From assembly GCF_004346205.1 (NCBI RefSeq), contig NZ_SMAM01000001.1:1-64000 (forward strand): 64,000 nucleotides of DNA. The letters are read 5' to 3'. The stretch comes from Bibersteinia trehalosi (GTDB lineage: Bacteria; Pseudomonadota; Gammaproteobacteria; Enterobacterales; Pasteurellaceae). Of this stretch, positions 28,422 through 38,843 are shown piece by piece; position 1 is the stretch's first letter, and each line of letters opens with the position of its first letter. The position numbers were made by a program, and so were the translations under genes. A model generated the notes under the pieces. That model ran no database searches. It was given only the letters and a program-made list of their open reading frames with translations, and was not told where the DNA came from.

Positions 28422-29459
28422 ATGTTATTAATTGATATAGCAGGACAAGAATTAACCCAAGAAGAGCAAGAAATTTTAGCACATCCGCTAGTTTCCGGCT
28501 TAATTTTATTTACCCGTAATTTTTATGATAGAGAACAAATTCAAGCATTGATTAAATCTCTCCGTCAGCGGGTAAAAAAGCCATTACTTGTGACTGTAGA
28601 TCAAGAGGGGGGAAGAGTACAGCGTTTTCGTGAAGGATTTACCAAATTGCCTGCAATGCAATCATTTCAGACAATATATGCCGAACCAATTCAACAGCAA
28701 AAAGCGGCGAAGGAAGCCGGTTGGTTAATGGCTGCGGAAATGTTTGCATTAGATATTGACCTGAGTTTTGCCCCTGTGCTTGATCTTGGACATGACTGTA
28801 AAGCAATTGGTGATCGTTCTTTCGGCTCAGAGCTACATAGGGTTTTACCAGTAGCTGAAAGCTTTATTGATGGCATGTTAGAAATAGGAATGGCGACCAC
28901 CGGCAAGCATTTTCCTGGACATGGGCATGTTTTAGCTGATTCCCATCTTGAAACGCCATTTGATGATCGCTCGAAAGAAACGATTTTTAGCTATGATATT
29001 CAGCCGTTTAAACAGCTTATCAGTAAAAATAAACTCTCAGCAGTTATGCCTGCCCATGTTGTTTATACTCAATGTGATAGCCAGCCCGCGAGTGGTTCGG
29101 CATATTGGCTGAAAGACGTTTTACGCCAGCAGCTTAATTTTAATGGTGTGATTTTCTCAGATGATCTTGGTATGAAAGGTGCGGGCTTTATGGGCAATTT
29201 TGTAGAGCGTAGTGAGAAAGCTTTACAGGCAGGCTGCGACTTATTGTTACTTTGTAATGAACCGAAAGGGGTTGTGCAAGTACTTGATGGCTTAAAGTAT
29301 CAACCAACAGCAGCACAACAAGCGCGTCATTTAAGTTTGATGAAGCGTAAACAATTTTCTTGGCACGAATTAACCGCAACAACACGTTGGCGTGAAGCAA
29401 CCCAATCGTTGGCAAAACTGCAAGATGATTGGTTGGAGTGGAAAGTACAGCATGCTTAA
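28422..29459 (+). CDS. nagZ: Beta-N-acetylhexosaminidase NagZ
   Basis: The 345-residue glycoside hydrolase family 3 enzyme removes N-acetylglucosamine from anhydromuropeptides during cell-wall recycling in the cytoplasm. Visible motifs are [28 protein letters not shown] and [10 protein letters not shown], which carries the nucleophilic aspartate. Its 3' end overlaps rlmC by 8 bp. Confidence 0.96.
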   Translation: MLLIDIAGQELTQEEQEILAHPLVSGLILFTRNFYDREQIQALIKSLRQRVKKPLLVTVDQEGGRVQRFREGFTKLPAMQSFQTIYAEPIQQQKAAKEAGWLMAAEMFALDIDLSFAPVLDLGHDCKAIGDRSFGSELHRVLPVAESFIDGMLEIGMATTGKHFPGHGHVLADSHLETPFDDRSKETIFSYDIQPFKQLISKNKLSAVMPAHVVYTQCDSQPASGSAYWLKDVLRQQLNFNGVIFSDDLGMKGAGFMGNFVERSEKALQAGCDLLLLCNEPKGVVQVLDGLKYQPTAAQQARHLSLMKRKQFSWHELTATTRWREATQSLAKLQDDWLEWKVQHA

Positions 29460-30627
29460 TTTTTTGCGTTGCCACCATTTTGATCGAAAAGATTGTCAAT
29501 CTTGTCAGTGGTTGGATAAAAGTTATCCAGCGCAAATCAATGACAAAGTTGCAGATCTCAAACGCTTGATTTCGCCTTTTATTTTGCAAAAAACACAGGT
29601 TTTTCCACCGCTTGTTTCATCACCCTCTGCTTTTCGTAATAAAGCTAAAATGGTGGTATCAGGAAGTGTAGAGAGACCTCTTTTAGGGATCTTACGAGAA
29701 CAGACTGATCCATCTAGTGCAGTGGATTTAACCGATTGCCCTTTATATCCAAGCGAATTTGTCGCACTTTTTCCTGTCTTGAAAGATTTTATCGCGAGAG
29801 CAGGGCTGGTGCCGTATAACGTAGCGAAGAAAAAAGGGGAGCTTAAGTATATTTTACTTACCCAAAGTCAGCTAGATAAAGCGGTTATGATCCGTTTTGT
29901 GTTGCGTAGTGAATTGAAATTGCCATTGATTGAGCGAGAGTTTGCTGACTTTTGGGCAAAACTGCCGATGAATTCTGTTGTTAGCGTAAATATTCAGCCA
30001 CAACACGCAGCGATTTTGGAAGGTGAGAAAGAGATTTTTTTAACAGAGAGACGAGTATTAGCGGAGAATTTTAACGGTATTCCACTTTTTATTCGCCCGC
30101 AGGGTTTTTTCCAAACAAACCCAATGGTGGCGAGTGAGTTATATCGAACTGCTCAAAATTGGGTTGCGCAGTTACCAATACAACGTTTATGGGATCTTTT
30201 TTGTGGCGTCGGTGGTTTTGGCTTACATTGTGCGGCCAGTTTGCAACAGAAAAATCCTGAGGTTGCATTAACTGGCATTGAGATTTCTGCTTCAGCAATT
30301 GCCAGTGCTACTCAATCAGCTGAACAATTAGGGTTGAAAAATGTACAGTTTGCTAGCTTGGATTCTGCAAATTTTGCCTTAAATAAACAAGGGGAGCATC
30401 CTGATTTAATCATTGTTAATCCGCCTCGCCGGGGGATTGGTAAATCCTTAGCGGACTATCTGAATCAGCTTGCTGCGCCTTATTTGATTTATTCCAGCTG
30501 TAATGCTCAAACGATGGCAAAAGACTTTGCTAGTTTAACCAACTATCAGCTGGAAAAAGTACAATTATTTGATATGTTTCCGCACACCTCGCATTATGAA
30601 GTTTTAACTTTCTTAACACTTAAATAA
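29452..30627 (+). CDS. rlmC: 23S rRNA (uracil-747-C5) methyltransferase RlmC
   Basis: The 391-residue SAM-dependent enzyme belongs to the RumA/RumB/TrmA group. N-terminal cysteines ([18 protein letters not shown]) bind an iron-sulfur cluster. The SAM site is [15 protein letters not shown], and the catalytic cysteine lies in [12 protein letters not shown]. The C-terminal [15 protein letters not shown] is diagnostic. The start at 29452 ([10 protein letters not shown]) overlaps the end of nagZ. The earlier ATG at 29392 would overlap nagZ by 68 bp. Confidence 0.93.
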   Translation: MLNFLRCHHFDRKDCQSCQWLDKSYPAQINDKVADLKRLISPFILQKTQVFPPLVSSPSAFRNKAKMVVSGSVERPLLGILREQTDPSSAVDLTDCPLYPSEFVALFPVLKDFIARAGLVPYNVAKKKGELKYILLTQSQLDKAVMIRFVLRSELKLPLIEREFADFWAKLPMNSVVSVNIQPQHAAILEGEKEIFLTERRVLAENFNGIPLFIRPQGFFQTNPMVASELYRTAQNWVAQLPIQRLWDLFCGVGGFGLHCAASLQQKNPEVALTGIEISASAIASATQSAEQLGLKNVQFASLDSANFALNKQGEHPDLIIVNPPRRGIGKSLADYLNQLAAPYLIYSSCNAQTMAKDFASLTNYQLEKVQLFDMFPHTSHYEVLTFLTLK

Positions 30628-30628
30628 G

Positions 30629-30680
30629 CAAGCGGTGCAATTTGGCAGAAAAAATGCAAATTTGCATCGCTTGTTTTTTA
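30629..30680. terminator. Uptake-signal hairpin between rlmC and the AGCS gene
   Basis: CAAGCGGTGCAATTT (30629-30643) pairs, with one mismatch, with the arm ending GCATCGCTTG (30658-30673) and runs into TTTTTT. It serves two convergent genes. Confidence 0.8.
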
Positions 30681-30690
30681 GTCACTTAAA

Positions 30691-32058
30691 CTATTCAATT
30701 AAGCCTTTTTTCAAGCGTTCAAAATAGCTTCTGGTTTCATCCAACACGACATGACGTAATGCGACTAAAGCAATTAAGTTTGGGAATGCCATTAAACCAT
30801 TCACGATGTCAGCGAGAGTCCAGATAGTATTGAGCTGAATAAAAGGTGCTGAGGCAATTAATGCAATAAAGGCTAAACGATAGAATTTAATCCCTTTGGT
30901 GCGCCCGCCTGTTAAATAGACAAAACAGCGTTCTCCATAGTAGCACCAGCCTAAAATTGTCGTGAAAGCAAAGAAAATTAAGCCTACACTGACAATAATT
31001 GAGCCGATATTGCTGAATAGCCCTTGATTGAATGCGAGATTAGTAATGGCTGCGCCTTGGGCAGACCCTTGCCATGCTCCGGTGAGTACAATGACTAGGC
31101 CGGTCATCGTGCACACAATGATAGTATCTAAGAAAGTACCGGTCATTGAAATCAGCCCCTGACGCACGGGTTCTTTAGTGTGGGCGGCTGCGGCTGCAAT
31201 AGGTGCAGAACCTAAGCCAGATTCGTTAGAGAAGATCCCACGTGCGACACCTGACTGAATTGCCTGCATCACTGTAAAACCGATAGCTCCTCCAAATGCT
31301 GCGCTAGGATTAAAAGCTGATTCCACGATAAAGGCGATAGTAGCTGGTAATTTTTCGGCATTCAGTACCAAAATTAAAATGGACGCGCCGACATAAGCGA
31401 GCGCCATAAATGGCACAATCACTGTAGCTATTTTTGAGATGCGTTTGACCCCACCTAAGATGATTGCTGCCACCGCAACAGTAAGAATGGTTGCTGTCAG
31501 GCTAATCGGGAGGCTAAAAGTATCTTGTAATGCCGTTGTAATTCCGTTTACTTGCGGAAATGTTCCAATACCAAAGAGTGCCACAAGTACACCAAAGAAA
31601 GCGAATAATTTAGCAAGCCATTTCCATTTTTGCCCCATTCCCATTTCAATATAGTACATTGGGCCACCTGCAATATAGCCATCTTTATCTTTGCCGCGGA
31701 ATTTAATAGCAAGCAAGCATTCGGCATATTTTGTTGTCATGCCAAATAGAGCTATTAACCACATCCAGAATAGCGCACCAGGGCCACCAGTTTGAATTGC
31801 GGTGGCAACACCGACAATATTTCCTGTACCGATGGTTGCGGCAAGTGCGGTTGCAAGTGCGCCGAAAGCCGAAATATCACCTTGTTGCTCATTGCCTTTT
31901 TCTTTTTTGAAAATGTAGCTAAATGCGCGAGGTAGTTGGAAGAGTTGGAGTAATTTAAGTTTGAAAGTGAAATAGATACCTACACCTGAAATAAGTATCA
32001 GAAGTGGAGCACCCCAAACAATATTGTTGATAGTATTAAGAATAGTGTCGATTGACAT
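30691..32058 (-). CDS. AGCS-family sodium:alanine/glycine symporter
   Basis: The 455-residue inner-membrane protein has about ten to eleven transmembrane segments. AGCS signatures are present: GDISAFGALATALAATIGTG, GGPGALFWMWLIALFGMTTK and GVARGIFSNESGLGSAPIAA. The family imports alanine or glycine with sodium. The tandem glycine riboswitch directly upstream indicates that glycine is the relevant substrate or signal here. TGAGGAACC-type sequence precedes the ATG (GAGGAACCAACA). Confidence 0.93.
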   Translation of the reverse strand: MSIDTILNTINNIVWGAPLLILISGVGIYFTFKLKLLQLFQLPRAFSYIFKKEKGNEQQGDISAFGALATALAATIGTGNIVGVATAIQTGGPGALFWMWLIALFGMTTKYAECLLAIKFRGKDKDGYIAGGPMYYIEMGMGQKWKWLAKLFAFFGVLVALFGIGTFPQVNGITTALQDTFSLPISLTATILTVAVAAIILGGVKRISKIATVIVPFMALAYVGASILILVLNAEKLPATIAFIVESAFNPSAAFGGAIGFTVMQAIQSGVARGIFSNESGLGSAPIAAAAAHTKEPVRQGLISMTGTFLDTIIVCTMTGLVIVLTGAWQGSAQGAAITNLAFNQGLFSNIGSIIVSVGLIFFAFTTILGWCYYGERCFVYLTGGRTKGIKFYRLAFIALIASAPFIQLNTIWTLADIVNGLMAFPNLIALVALRHVVLDETRSYFERLKKGLIE

Positions 32059-32105
32059 TGTTGGTTCCTCGTAAAACTGCTTACAAGGAAAGAAAAGGCG
32101 AAAGA

Positions 32106-32146
32106 CAAGCGGGTATTTTGCAAAAAATCCGCAAAATTAACCGCTT
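32106..32146 (-). terminator. Uptake-signal hairpin between the glycine riboswitch and the AGCS gene
   Basis: GCAAAATTAACCGCTT (32131-32146) and CAAGCGGGTATTTTGC (32106-32121) form an imperfect inverted pair on the transcript. It lies after the second glycine aptamer and about 50 nt before the start codon. It could act as the expression platform, but only TCTTTC follows, not a full U tract. Confidence 0.4.
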
Positions 32147-32157
32147 AAGATAAGCTT

Positions 32158-32358
32158 TTCTCCCCTGTCCTTTTGCCTGAGCGTTTCACATTGCCTAAAC
32201 AGCTAACGCTTGCGCCTTCGGCGTCCATTTTCCTATTTACCCATTGGGGTAACAATGACGGATTGGATCTCTCCAAGGGTTCGTCCAATAGCTGTCCTCG
32301 CCATCGCACCTGAAAGAGTTTACCTCGTCGGTGTGGGGTCAATCCCCCGCTCTCCAGC
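32158..32358 (-). promoter_or_regulatory. Tandem glycine riboswitch
   Basis: Read on the minus strand, aptamer one starts GGAGAGCGGGG and carries ACCGACGAGGTAAACTCTTT, CAGGTGCGATGGCGAGGACA. Aptamer two follows after a short linker (GGAGAGATCC) with CGCCGAAGGCGCAAGC and AAACGCTCAGGCAAAAGGAC, ending in AGGGGAG. These are the hallmark internal loops of cooperative two-aptamer glycine riboswitches. It controls the AGCS symporter gene about 100 nt downstream. The exact edges are approximate. Confidence 0.93.
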
Positions 32359-32385
32359 TATCTTCATCCGAACTGTAGGAATAGG

Positions 32386-32413
32386 ATTCTAATACTTTTG
32401 TTTTGGCTGTCAA
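32386..32413 (-). promoter_or_regulatory. Sigma-70 promoter of the riboswitch-AGCS transcript
   Basis: On the minus strand a perfect TTGACA (32408-32413) is followed, after 16 bp, by TAGAAT (32386-32391). Transcription would start near 32379, about 20 nt before the first aptamer. Confidence 0.75.
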
Positions 32414-32522
32414 TGAGAAATGTGAGCTTATCGACAAAATTATTTGCTCGCTATGCAGATCTTTTGGCAGAACTAGCAAAAAGTGATAGCATAACCACGT
32501 TACATTTAATGTAGAGAAAATA

Positions 32523-33446
32523 ATGAAAGAAACACTTCGAATTGCAACTCGCCAAAGCCCGCTTGCATTATGGCAGGCGAATTTTGTGAAACAGGCTTTG
32601 GAACAACGCTTTCCTGAATTATCGGTGGAGCTGGTTACGATGGTGACCAAAGGCGATATTATCCTTGATACCCCCTTAGCTAAAATTGGCGGCAAAGGTC
32701 TCTTTGTTAAAGAATTAGAACTCGCATTGTTAGAAAATCGAGCCGATCTTGCGGTGCATTCTATGAAAGATGTGCCGATGGAGTTTCCTGAAGGTTTAGG
32801 TTTAGCTGTGATTTGCCAGCGAGAAGATCCTCGCGATGCTTTCGTCTCTAATCAATATGCAAGTTTAAATGCGCTGCCTAAGGGGGCTGTTGTTGGAACT
32901 TCTAGCTTACGCCGTCAATGTCAGCTCATGGCTCGTTATCCACATTTAACAGTAAAATCATTGCGTGGTAATGTTGGTACTCGTTTAAGTAAATTAGACA
33001 ATGGCGAGTATGATGCAATTATTCTTGCCTCTGCAGGGTTAATCCGCTTGGGATTGCAAGAACGTATTCGTTGTTTTATTGAAGTTGAGGATTCTTTGCC
33101 TGCCAGTGGGCAAGGTGCAGTAGGGATTGAAACACGTGTTAATGATGAGCGGGTGTTAAAATATATTAATAGCTTAAATCACCCAGAAACGGCTTATTGC
33201 GTGAAAGCCGAACGTGCTATGAATGCGCGTTTGCAGGGTGGTTGTCAAGTTCCTATTGGCGCTTATGCGACACTGCATGGCAACACAATTGCGATGAATG
33301 CATTGGTAGGGGCTTTAGATGGTTCGCAAATTATTCGAGCATCTGGTGCAGCTTCTGTGTCTCAGGCAGAATTGCTGGGCGTTAAAATAGCGGAGCAACT
33401 CTTAGCGCAAGGGGCTGATAAAATTCTTGCCGAAGTGTATGCTTAA
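32523..33446 (+). CDS. hemC: Porphobilinogen deaminase (hydroxymethylbilane synthase)
   Basis: The 307-residue enzyme polymerises four porphobilinogens in heme synthesis. It shows [16 protein letters not shown], the catalytic aspartate in HSMKDVPM and the dipyrromethane-cofactor cysteine in [13 protein letters not shown]. It is the first gene of hemCDXY, with 5 bp to hemD. Confidence 0.97.
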   Translation: MKETLRIATRQSPLALWQANFVKQALEQRFPELSVELVTMVTKGDIILDTPLAKIGGKGLFVKELELALLENRADLAVHSMKDVPMEFPEGLGLAVICQREDPRDAFVSNQYASLNALPKGAVVGTSSLRRQCQLMARYPHLTVKSLRGNVGTRLSKLDNGEYDAIILASAGLIRLGLQERIRCFIEVEDSLPASGQGAVGIETRVNDERVLKYINSLNHPETAYCVKAERAMNARLQGGCQVPIGAYATLHGNTIAMNALVGALDGSQIIRASGAASVSQAELLGVKIAEQLLAQGADKILAEVYA

Positions 33447-33451
33447 TTAAT

Positions 33452-34210
33452 ATGAATGTATTAGTTACTCGCCCTGATGAACGAGGGCAACAGCTGGTTA
33501 ATATGTTAGCAGAACGGCAAATTTTTGCGATTCATCAGCCTATTTTGCGTATTGAGGCTGGGAATGCGTTGCCACAGCTGCCTTCTGTTCTTGCGCGTTT
33601 AAATGCGGGTGATTATGTCTTTGCCGTTTCTAAAAATGCGGTAGATTTTGCGGTAAAAGCATTAAAAGAAACGGGGTTTAGATGGCGAAGTGATTTAACT
33701 TATTTAGCGGTAGGGCAGGGGACTGCAAATTATTTCTGTAGTCAAGCAGAGTTGTCGGTTCGCTATCCAATTGAGAGCGAAAATAGCGAAGGTTTACTCA
33801 ATTTAGCCGGTATGCAGAATCTTGCGGATAAGCAAGTAGTGATTTTACGTGCGAATACGGGACGAGAGTATTTTAGTGAGCAGGTTCAGCTACGAGGGGC
33901 AAAGGTAGAAACGGTTGAATGCTATCGTCGTTTATTGTGGGCAGAGGATTTGCCTGAAAAAATGAGCTTGGCAAAACGTTCTGGTATTGACACTTTAGTT
34001 ATCACTAGTGGTGAGATTTTATCAACACTATTTACGCAAACGTTAGAGACCGATCGAGACTGGTTATTGGCATCTCGTTTAATTGTGGTTGGACGTAGAG
34101 TGGCGAATTTAGCAATAAAATTAGGTTGGCAAAGTGATTTAATTACGATTTCAGAAAAAGCAGACAACTACAGCTTGCTGGAATCGGTATTGCAAGGTAT
34201 GAAATCTTAA
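33452..34210 (+). CDS. hemD: Uroporphyrinogen-III synthase
   Basis: The 252-residue protein (MNVLVTRPDERGQQLVNMLA; FAVSKNAVDFAV; TLVITSGEILSTLF) fits HemD, which cyclises hydroxymethylbilane with inversion of ring D. The family is poorly conserved, but the place right after hemC and the N-terminal VTRP motif settle it. Confidence 0.95.
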   Translation: MNVLVTRPDERGQQLVNMLAERQIFAIHQPILRIEAGNALPQLPSVLARLNAGDYVFAVSKNAVDFAVKALKETGFRWRSDLTYLAVGQGTANYFCSQAELSVRYPIESENSEGLLNLAGMQNLADKQVVILRANTGREYFSEQVQLRGAKVETVECYRRLLWAEDLPEKMSLAKRSGIDTLVITSGEILSTLFTQTLETDRDWLLASRLIVVGRRVANLAIKLGWQSDLITISEKADNYSLLESVLQGMKS

Positions 34211-34228
34211 AGGAAAGAGGTGCTGTAA

Positions 34229-35623
34229 ATGAGCAAACAAAATAGAAAGCCTAAAACGGTTGAAAACGTGGATACTCATGCGGTTGAGTCAGTTGAAGTT
34301 GAAACAGTTGTTACAGAAACAGCTGAAGTGGGGCAAGCGGTAGAAAAAACAGAAGATTTTGCAAAAAAATCAGTGAAAGAGACCGCTTCTGCGAGGGATA
34401 AAGCAGAGAAAGAGGATGAGAGTATGACAGATAAAGCACCTAAACAAGAAAAGGCAAGATCTGGTGGCACAGGTATTGCCTTATTAGCGTTATTAGTTGC
34501 TCTTGGAGTAGGCGGCGCAGGTTATTTCTTAGGAAACCAAAAATTTGTTGAGCTTGATGGGCAAATTAAAGCATTAGGCCAAAAAGTTGCGCAAATGCCC
34601 CAAACCGTGATGCAATCGCCGGAAATTGAGATACCAAGTTTTGAGGCAGAAAAAACACAAATTGCCCAATTGGCACATGCGTATCAGCAAGCAAATAGCC
34701 GAGTTGAGCAATTAGAGAAAGAACAAAATGCATATACACAGCAGATTAATGCATTACAGCAACAAGTTCAGCGTTTAGGTGCAAATCCTGTGGCTGAACC
34801 TACAGCATGGTTGTTCTCTGATGCGGATTTTTTACTCAATAATGCGCTACGCAAAATGGCGCTAGACAATGATATTGATACCGCAAGAAGTCTATTGATT
34901 GAGGCGGATAATGTTCTGAGCCAAGTTTCAGATCCAAAAGCATTAGCAATTCGTAATGCAATTAAAACAGATCTTAATACTTTAGATAGCGTGAATGAAA
35001 TCGATCAGAATACACTGATGCAGCGTTTGGCGAGATTGGCAAATTTAGTCGATAACCTGCCAATGGCAGATAGTGGCGAGAGCGAAAAAGCAGATAATGG
35101 GGAAGTGAGTGATTCTATAGACGATTGGCAGAAAAATATTGAGAAAAGTGCAGATTCATTCTTAAGCCATTTTATCCGCATTAATGATAAAGGTCGCGTA
35201 GTAAACGACAAGGCATTTATTGCACCTAATCAGGAAATTTATCTGCGTGAAAATATTCGTTTACGCCTACAAATCGCTATTCTGGCAGTACCGCGTCAGC
35301 AAAATGAGCTATACAAACAATCCTTGGAAGCCGTATCTACTTGGGTCAGAAGCTATTTTGATTTGCAAAATGCAGATGTGCAGACATTCTTAAAAGAGCT
35401 AGATAGCGTGGGAGAGCAGTCAATTTATGTTGATGCGCCACATAAATTGCAAAGCCTAGAATTGCTAGAGAGAAATTTGAATAAAGCATCTAAGCCAATT
35501 GTTAAAGTACAGTTGGATGAGACAAAAGCTTTAGAACAGCTAAAGGCCGAAGACGCTCAAATGCCTGTAGAACCAAGAGTTGATGCGGCGGAGCCTACAC
35601 TAGCACCAGCAACAGAACAATAA
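34229..35623 (+). CDS. hemX: HemX-like membrane protein
   Basis: The 464-residue protein has a highly charged N-terminal region of about 80 residues. One transmembrane helix follows (GIALLALLVALGVGGAGYFL), then a periplasmic coiled-coil and the HemX domain (AWLFSDADFLLNNALRKMAL). E. coli HemX was once annotated as a methyltransferase, but its function is not established. Bases 34334-34390 carry uptake signals, so part of the low-complexity N-terminus (QAVEKTEDFAKKSVKETAS) is signal-derived. Confidence 0.9.
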   Translation: MSKQNRKPKTVENVDTHAVESVEVETVVTETAEVGQAVEKTEDFAKKSVKETASARDKAEKEDESMTDKAPKQEKARSGGTGIALLALLVALGVGGAGYFLGNQKFVELDGQIKALGQKVAQMPQTVMQSPEIEIPSFEAEKTQIAQLAHAYQQANSRVEQLEKEQNAYTQQINALQQQVQRLGANPVAEPTAWLFSDADFLLNNALRKMALDNDIDTARSLLIEADNVLSQVSDPKALAIRNAIKTDLNTLDSVNEIDQNTLMQRLARLANLVDNLPMADSGESEKADNGEVSDSIDDWQKNIEKSADSFLSHFIRINDKGRVVNDKAFIAPNQEIYLRENIRLRLQIAILAVPRQQNELYKQSLEAVSTWVRSYFDLQNADVQTFLKELDSVGEQSIYVDAPHKLQSLELLERNLNKASKPIVKVQLDETKALEQLKAEDAQMPVEPRVDAAEPTLAPATEQ

Positions 35624-35636
35624 GGAGGATAGTATT

Positions 35637-36902
35637 ATGTTTCGAGTTCTCTTTTTAATGTTGCTTGTATTAGCAGGTTTAATTGCAGGTCCTTATATTG
35701 CTGGGCATCAAGGCTATGTGCGGATTGAAACCGATACTAAAGTTATTGAAATGAGCTTGGTAATGTTAGTTGTTTTCTTTGCATTAGCAATGGCTATTGT
35801 TTACTTAGCGGAATGGATTATTAGTCGATTTTTACGTTTAAGCCGTGATTCTTATCACTGGTTTGGTAATCGTAAACGTAAGAAAGCACAAAAGCAGACC
35901 CTTGAAGGTTTAATGAAAATGACCGAAGGGAATTATTCTAAGGCAGAGAAATTAATCAGCAAGAATGCGAAACATTCTGAAGAGCCAGTATTAAACTTTA
36001 TTAAGGCAGCAGAAGCCGCACAGTTGCAAGGTGATGCTTTTTCAGCGAATCAGTATTTAATGGAAGCAGCAAAATTAGCCGGCCCTAATTCTGTTGCTGT
36101 TGAATTGGCTCGTACGCGTTTGTTATTACAACAAGAAAAATTGCCAGCAGCACGCAGCGCTGTAGATAGCTTATTGGAGTTAGCACCAAATAATGTTGAT
36201 GCGCAACGACTAGCGATTGAGATCTATCAGAAATCAAAAGCGTATAAAGCATTAGATGCTATTTTGGAAACCATTGGACAACGTAGTTTCTTAGAGGCTG
36301 AGGAATATGAAGCATTAGTACGAGAAGCTGATGATGGCCTACTGGATGAAATTCTTAATGAGGAAGGGCAAGAAGGCTTACTGAAATGGTGGGAAGAGCA
36401 ACCAAGCCGTCGCCGTCGTTCAGTTTATACTCGCTCTGCGGTGATTAAGCGTTTGATCGATAGCGATGATCATGATTCTGCCGGTGAGATTGCCTTGGAA
36501 ACCTTGAAGAAATTTGAGGACGAGCAATTAGATTTGTTCTTTGTCCAATTGACACGTTTACAAGTAGATCAAGAGAGTAAACTCGTTAAACTGTTAGCTA
36601 AACGGGCTGAAAAAGCGCGAGAAAATTACTCGGACGATTATGCGCGAGCATTGGGATATATTTACACTCGAGATGGCTTATTTGATAAAGCAAAACCTTA
36701 CTTTGTTCAATTGCTTGAACATCATGAATGTGAAGCCAATGATCGTATTATGGCATTATATGTTGCGGAGCAAACTCACGATTTAGAATTGGTTGCGCGT
36801 TTAAAAGCAGAGAATTTGAAATCCGTGAATGTTGAAGCAATTGAGCAACAAGATATTTCATCAGAAATACTCGCATTACCAGAGCAGATTGCGCAGAAAT
36901 AG
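35637..36902 (+). CDS. hemY: HemY-like tetratricopeptide membrane protein
   Basis: The 421-residue protein begins with two transmembrane helices (VLFLMLLVLAGLIAGPYIAG and MSLVMLVVFFALAMAIVYLA). A long alpha-helical TPR-type region follows. It matches HemY of the hemCDXY operon, thought to coordinate late heme synthesis, and it is distinct from the protoporphyrinogen oxidase also called HemY in Gram-positives. AGGAGG precedes the ATG. Confidence 0.93.
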   Translation: MFRVLFLMLLVLAGLIAGPYIAGHQGYVRIETDTKVIEMSLVMLVVFFALAMAIVYLAEWIISRFLRLSRDSYHWFGNRKRKKAQKQTLEGLMKMTEGNYSKAEKLISKNAKHSEEPVLNFIKAAEAAQLQGDAFSANQYLMEAAKLAGPNSVAVELARTRLLLQQEKLPAARSAVDSLLELAPNNVDAQRLAIEIYQKSKAYKALDAILETIGQRSFLEAEEYEALVREADDGLLDEILNEEGQEGLLKWWEEQPSRRRRSVYTRSAVIKRLIDSDDHDSAGEIALETLKKFEDEQLDLFFVQLTRLQVDQESKLVKLLAKRAEKARENYSDDYARALGYIYTRDGLFDKAKPYFVQLLEHHECEANDRIMALYVAEQTHDLELVARLKAENLKSVNVEAIEQQDISSEILALPEQIAQK

Positions 36903-36938
36903 CAAATATTTTGCTAAGTACATTTAGTGTTAAGTAAG

Positions 36939-36964
36939 CCCCTCCTTCTCGGAGGGGTTTTTAC
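36939..36964 (+). terminator. Terminator of the hemCDXY operon
   Basis: CCCCTCC - TTCTC - GGAGGGG is followed by TTTTT, 37 bp after the hemY stop. Confidence 0.93.
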
Positions 36965-37050
36965 TTTTCGCAAGCGGTCAATTTTGGATTTAATTTTACA
37001 AATTAAATAAATCGTACTCAGAATATACATTCTCGTACTATTTTAGCTAT

Positions 37051-37064
37051 TTGATTTATATCAA
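37051..37064. promoter_or_regulatory. FNR-binding site upstream of cydA
   Basis: TTGATTTATATCAA is an exact match to the FNR consensus TTGAT-N4-ATCAA, 217 bp before the cydA start. In enterobacteria the cytochrome bd operon is under FNR and ArcA control in low oxygen. Confidence 0.75.
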
Positions 37065-37280
37065 AACGATGTTAGTAAGATTGCTAAATTTTATTAAATT
37101 AAATTTAAAAATCTTGTTAATAATATTCTTTTACTATTTTTTCTTTGTGTATTTATGAGTAAAATATGCAACCGACTATAAGTGTAATTTTTTCAATAAA
37201 ATAGACACTTATCGGTTTTTGGGGTGGTTGCAAATTGTTTGTAACCGTTTAATCAGGCTTGAAATATAAAGAGGTTTGAG

Positions 37281-38831
37281 ATGTTGGACGTTGTTGAACT
37301 CTCGCGCTTGCAGTTTGCTTTAACTGCACTCTACCACTTCTTATTTGTACCGCTCACATTAGGTCTTTCTTTCGTGCTTGTCGTGATGGAAACACTTTAT
37401 GTAACCACAGGTAAAGAAGTGTATAAAGATATGACCAAGTTCTGGGGTAAATTATTTGGTATTAACTTTGCCCTAGGTGTGACAACCGGTATCACAATGG
37501 AGTTCCAATTTGGTACTAACTGGTCTTATTATTCTCACTATGTTGGTGATATCTTTGGTGCTCCATTAGCCATTGAAGGCTTAATGGCGTTCTTCCTAGA
37601 ATCAACCTTCATTGGTCTTTTCTTCTTTGGTTGGGATCGCTTGTCAAAAGCTAAACACTTATTTACAACATATATGGTTGCTTTTGGTTCTAACTTTTCA
37701 GCAATGTGGATCTTGGTTGCTAATGGTTGGATGCAATTCCCTACAGCAGCAGAGTTTAACTTCGAAACAATGCGAATGGAATTAGTGAGCTTTATGGATT
37801 TATGGTTAAATCCTGTTGCGCAAACTAAATTTGTTCATACTGTCAGTGCCGGTTATGTTTGCGGTGCTATCTTCGTTTTAAGCATTAGCGCTTACTATAT
37901 TTTAAAAGGTCGTGATTTACCGTTTGCGCGTCGTTCATTTTCTGTGGGGGCAAGCTTTGGTCTATTAGCGATTATTGCAGTGGTGTTAGCTGGTGATGAA
38001 GCTGGTTATGAAATCGGTCAAACTCAGCCAATGAAATTAGCTGCAATGGAGGGTGAATTTGACACACACCCAGCGCCAGCAGCATGGAATGCATTTGTGA
38101 TTCCGAATACAAAAGAAATGCGTCATGAAATGGCAATTGCTGTACCTTACGCGGCAGGTATCATTGCAACTCGTTCTTTGGATAAGGAAATTAAAGGCGT
38201 TAAAGACATTCGTAATGAGAACGTGCAACGTGTTCGTAATGGTATGGTTGCTTATGCATTGCTTGAAAAATTACGTACAGGCAGCTATACAGAAGAAGAA
38301 AAAGCGGCATTTAAATTAGTACAAAAAGATTTAGCTTTTGGTTTATTACTCAAACAATATGCACCTAATGTAATTGATGCAACAGAAGAGCAAATCCAAA
38401 AAGCAGCTGATGCAACTGTACCTAATGTAGGGCCAACTTTCTGGGCATTCCGTATTATGTTAGCAGCTGGTGGCTTGATGCTATTATTAATTGCAACAGC
38501 ATTTGTTAAAAATATGCGTAATACTGTGGCAAAACATCCAATGTTCTTGCGCGTGATGTTATGGGCTATCCCACTACCATGGATTGCAATTGAAAGTGGT
38601 TGGTTCTTGGCAGAATATGGGCGTCAGCCATGGGCAATCTATGAAATGTTGCCAACGGGCGTTGCAAACTCTGCATTAACAACGGGTGAACTATGGTTAT
38701 CTATTGGTTTACTCTGTGGTTTATACACCTTATTCCTAATTGTAGAAATGTATTTAATGTTTAAATATGGCAAACTTGGTCCAAGTGCATTAAAAACAGG
38801 TCGTTATCACTTTGAGCAATCTGCGAAATAA
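37281..38831 (+). CDS. cydA: Cytochrome bd ubiquinol oxidase subunit I
   Basis: The 516-residue subunit I carries the three hemes and the quinol site. It starts [25 protein letters not shown], with the heme b595 histidine near residue 18. The Q-loop and [17 protein letters not shown] motifs are present. About nine transmembrane helices are expected. The oxidase couples quinol oxidation to oxygen reduction with high oxygen affinity. Confidence 0.98.
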   Translation: MLDVVELSRLQFALTALYHFLFVPLTLGLSFVLVVMETLYVTTGKEVYKDMTKFWGKLFGINFALGVTTGITMEFQFGTNWSYYSHYVGDIFGAPLAIEGLMAFFLESTFIGLFFFGWDRLSKAKHLFTTYMVAFGSNFSAMWILVANGWMQFPTAAEFNFETMRMELVSFMDLWLNPVAQTKFVHTVSAGYVCGAIFVLSISAYYILKGRDLPFARRSFSVGASFGLLAIIAVVLAGDEAGYEIGQTQPMKLAAMEGEFDTHPAPAAWNAFVIPNTKEMRHEMAIAVPYAAGIIATRSLDKEIKGVKDIRNENVQRVRNGMVAYALLEKLRTGSYTEEEKAAFKLVQKDLAFGLLLKQYAPNVIDATEEQIQKAADATVPNVGPTFWAFRIMLAAGGLMLLLIATAFVKNMRNTVAKHPMFLRVMLWAIPLPWIAIESGWFLAEYGRQPWAIYEMLPTGVANSALTTGELWLSIGLLCGLYTLFLIVEMYLMFKYGKLGPSALKTGRYHFEQSAK

Positions 38832-38843
38832 TAGGAGTTAGAA

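Larger units (their letters stand above)
36903..37280. other. Non-coding region between hemY and cydA
   Basis: No gene is seen in these 378 bp. They hold the hemY terminator, one uptake-signal core (CAAGCGGTC, near 36970), an AT-rich stretch with repeated GTTAATAAT-like sequence and a perfect FNR box ahead of cydA. Confidence 0.6.

Noticed and set aside
32145..32392. Short frames on both strands at the AGCS leader
   Set aside because: They fall inside the tandem glycine riboswitch, whose structure explains the sequence.
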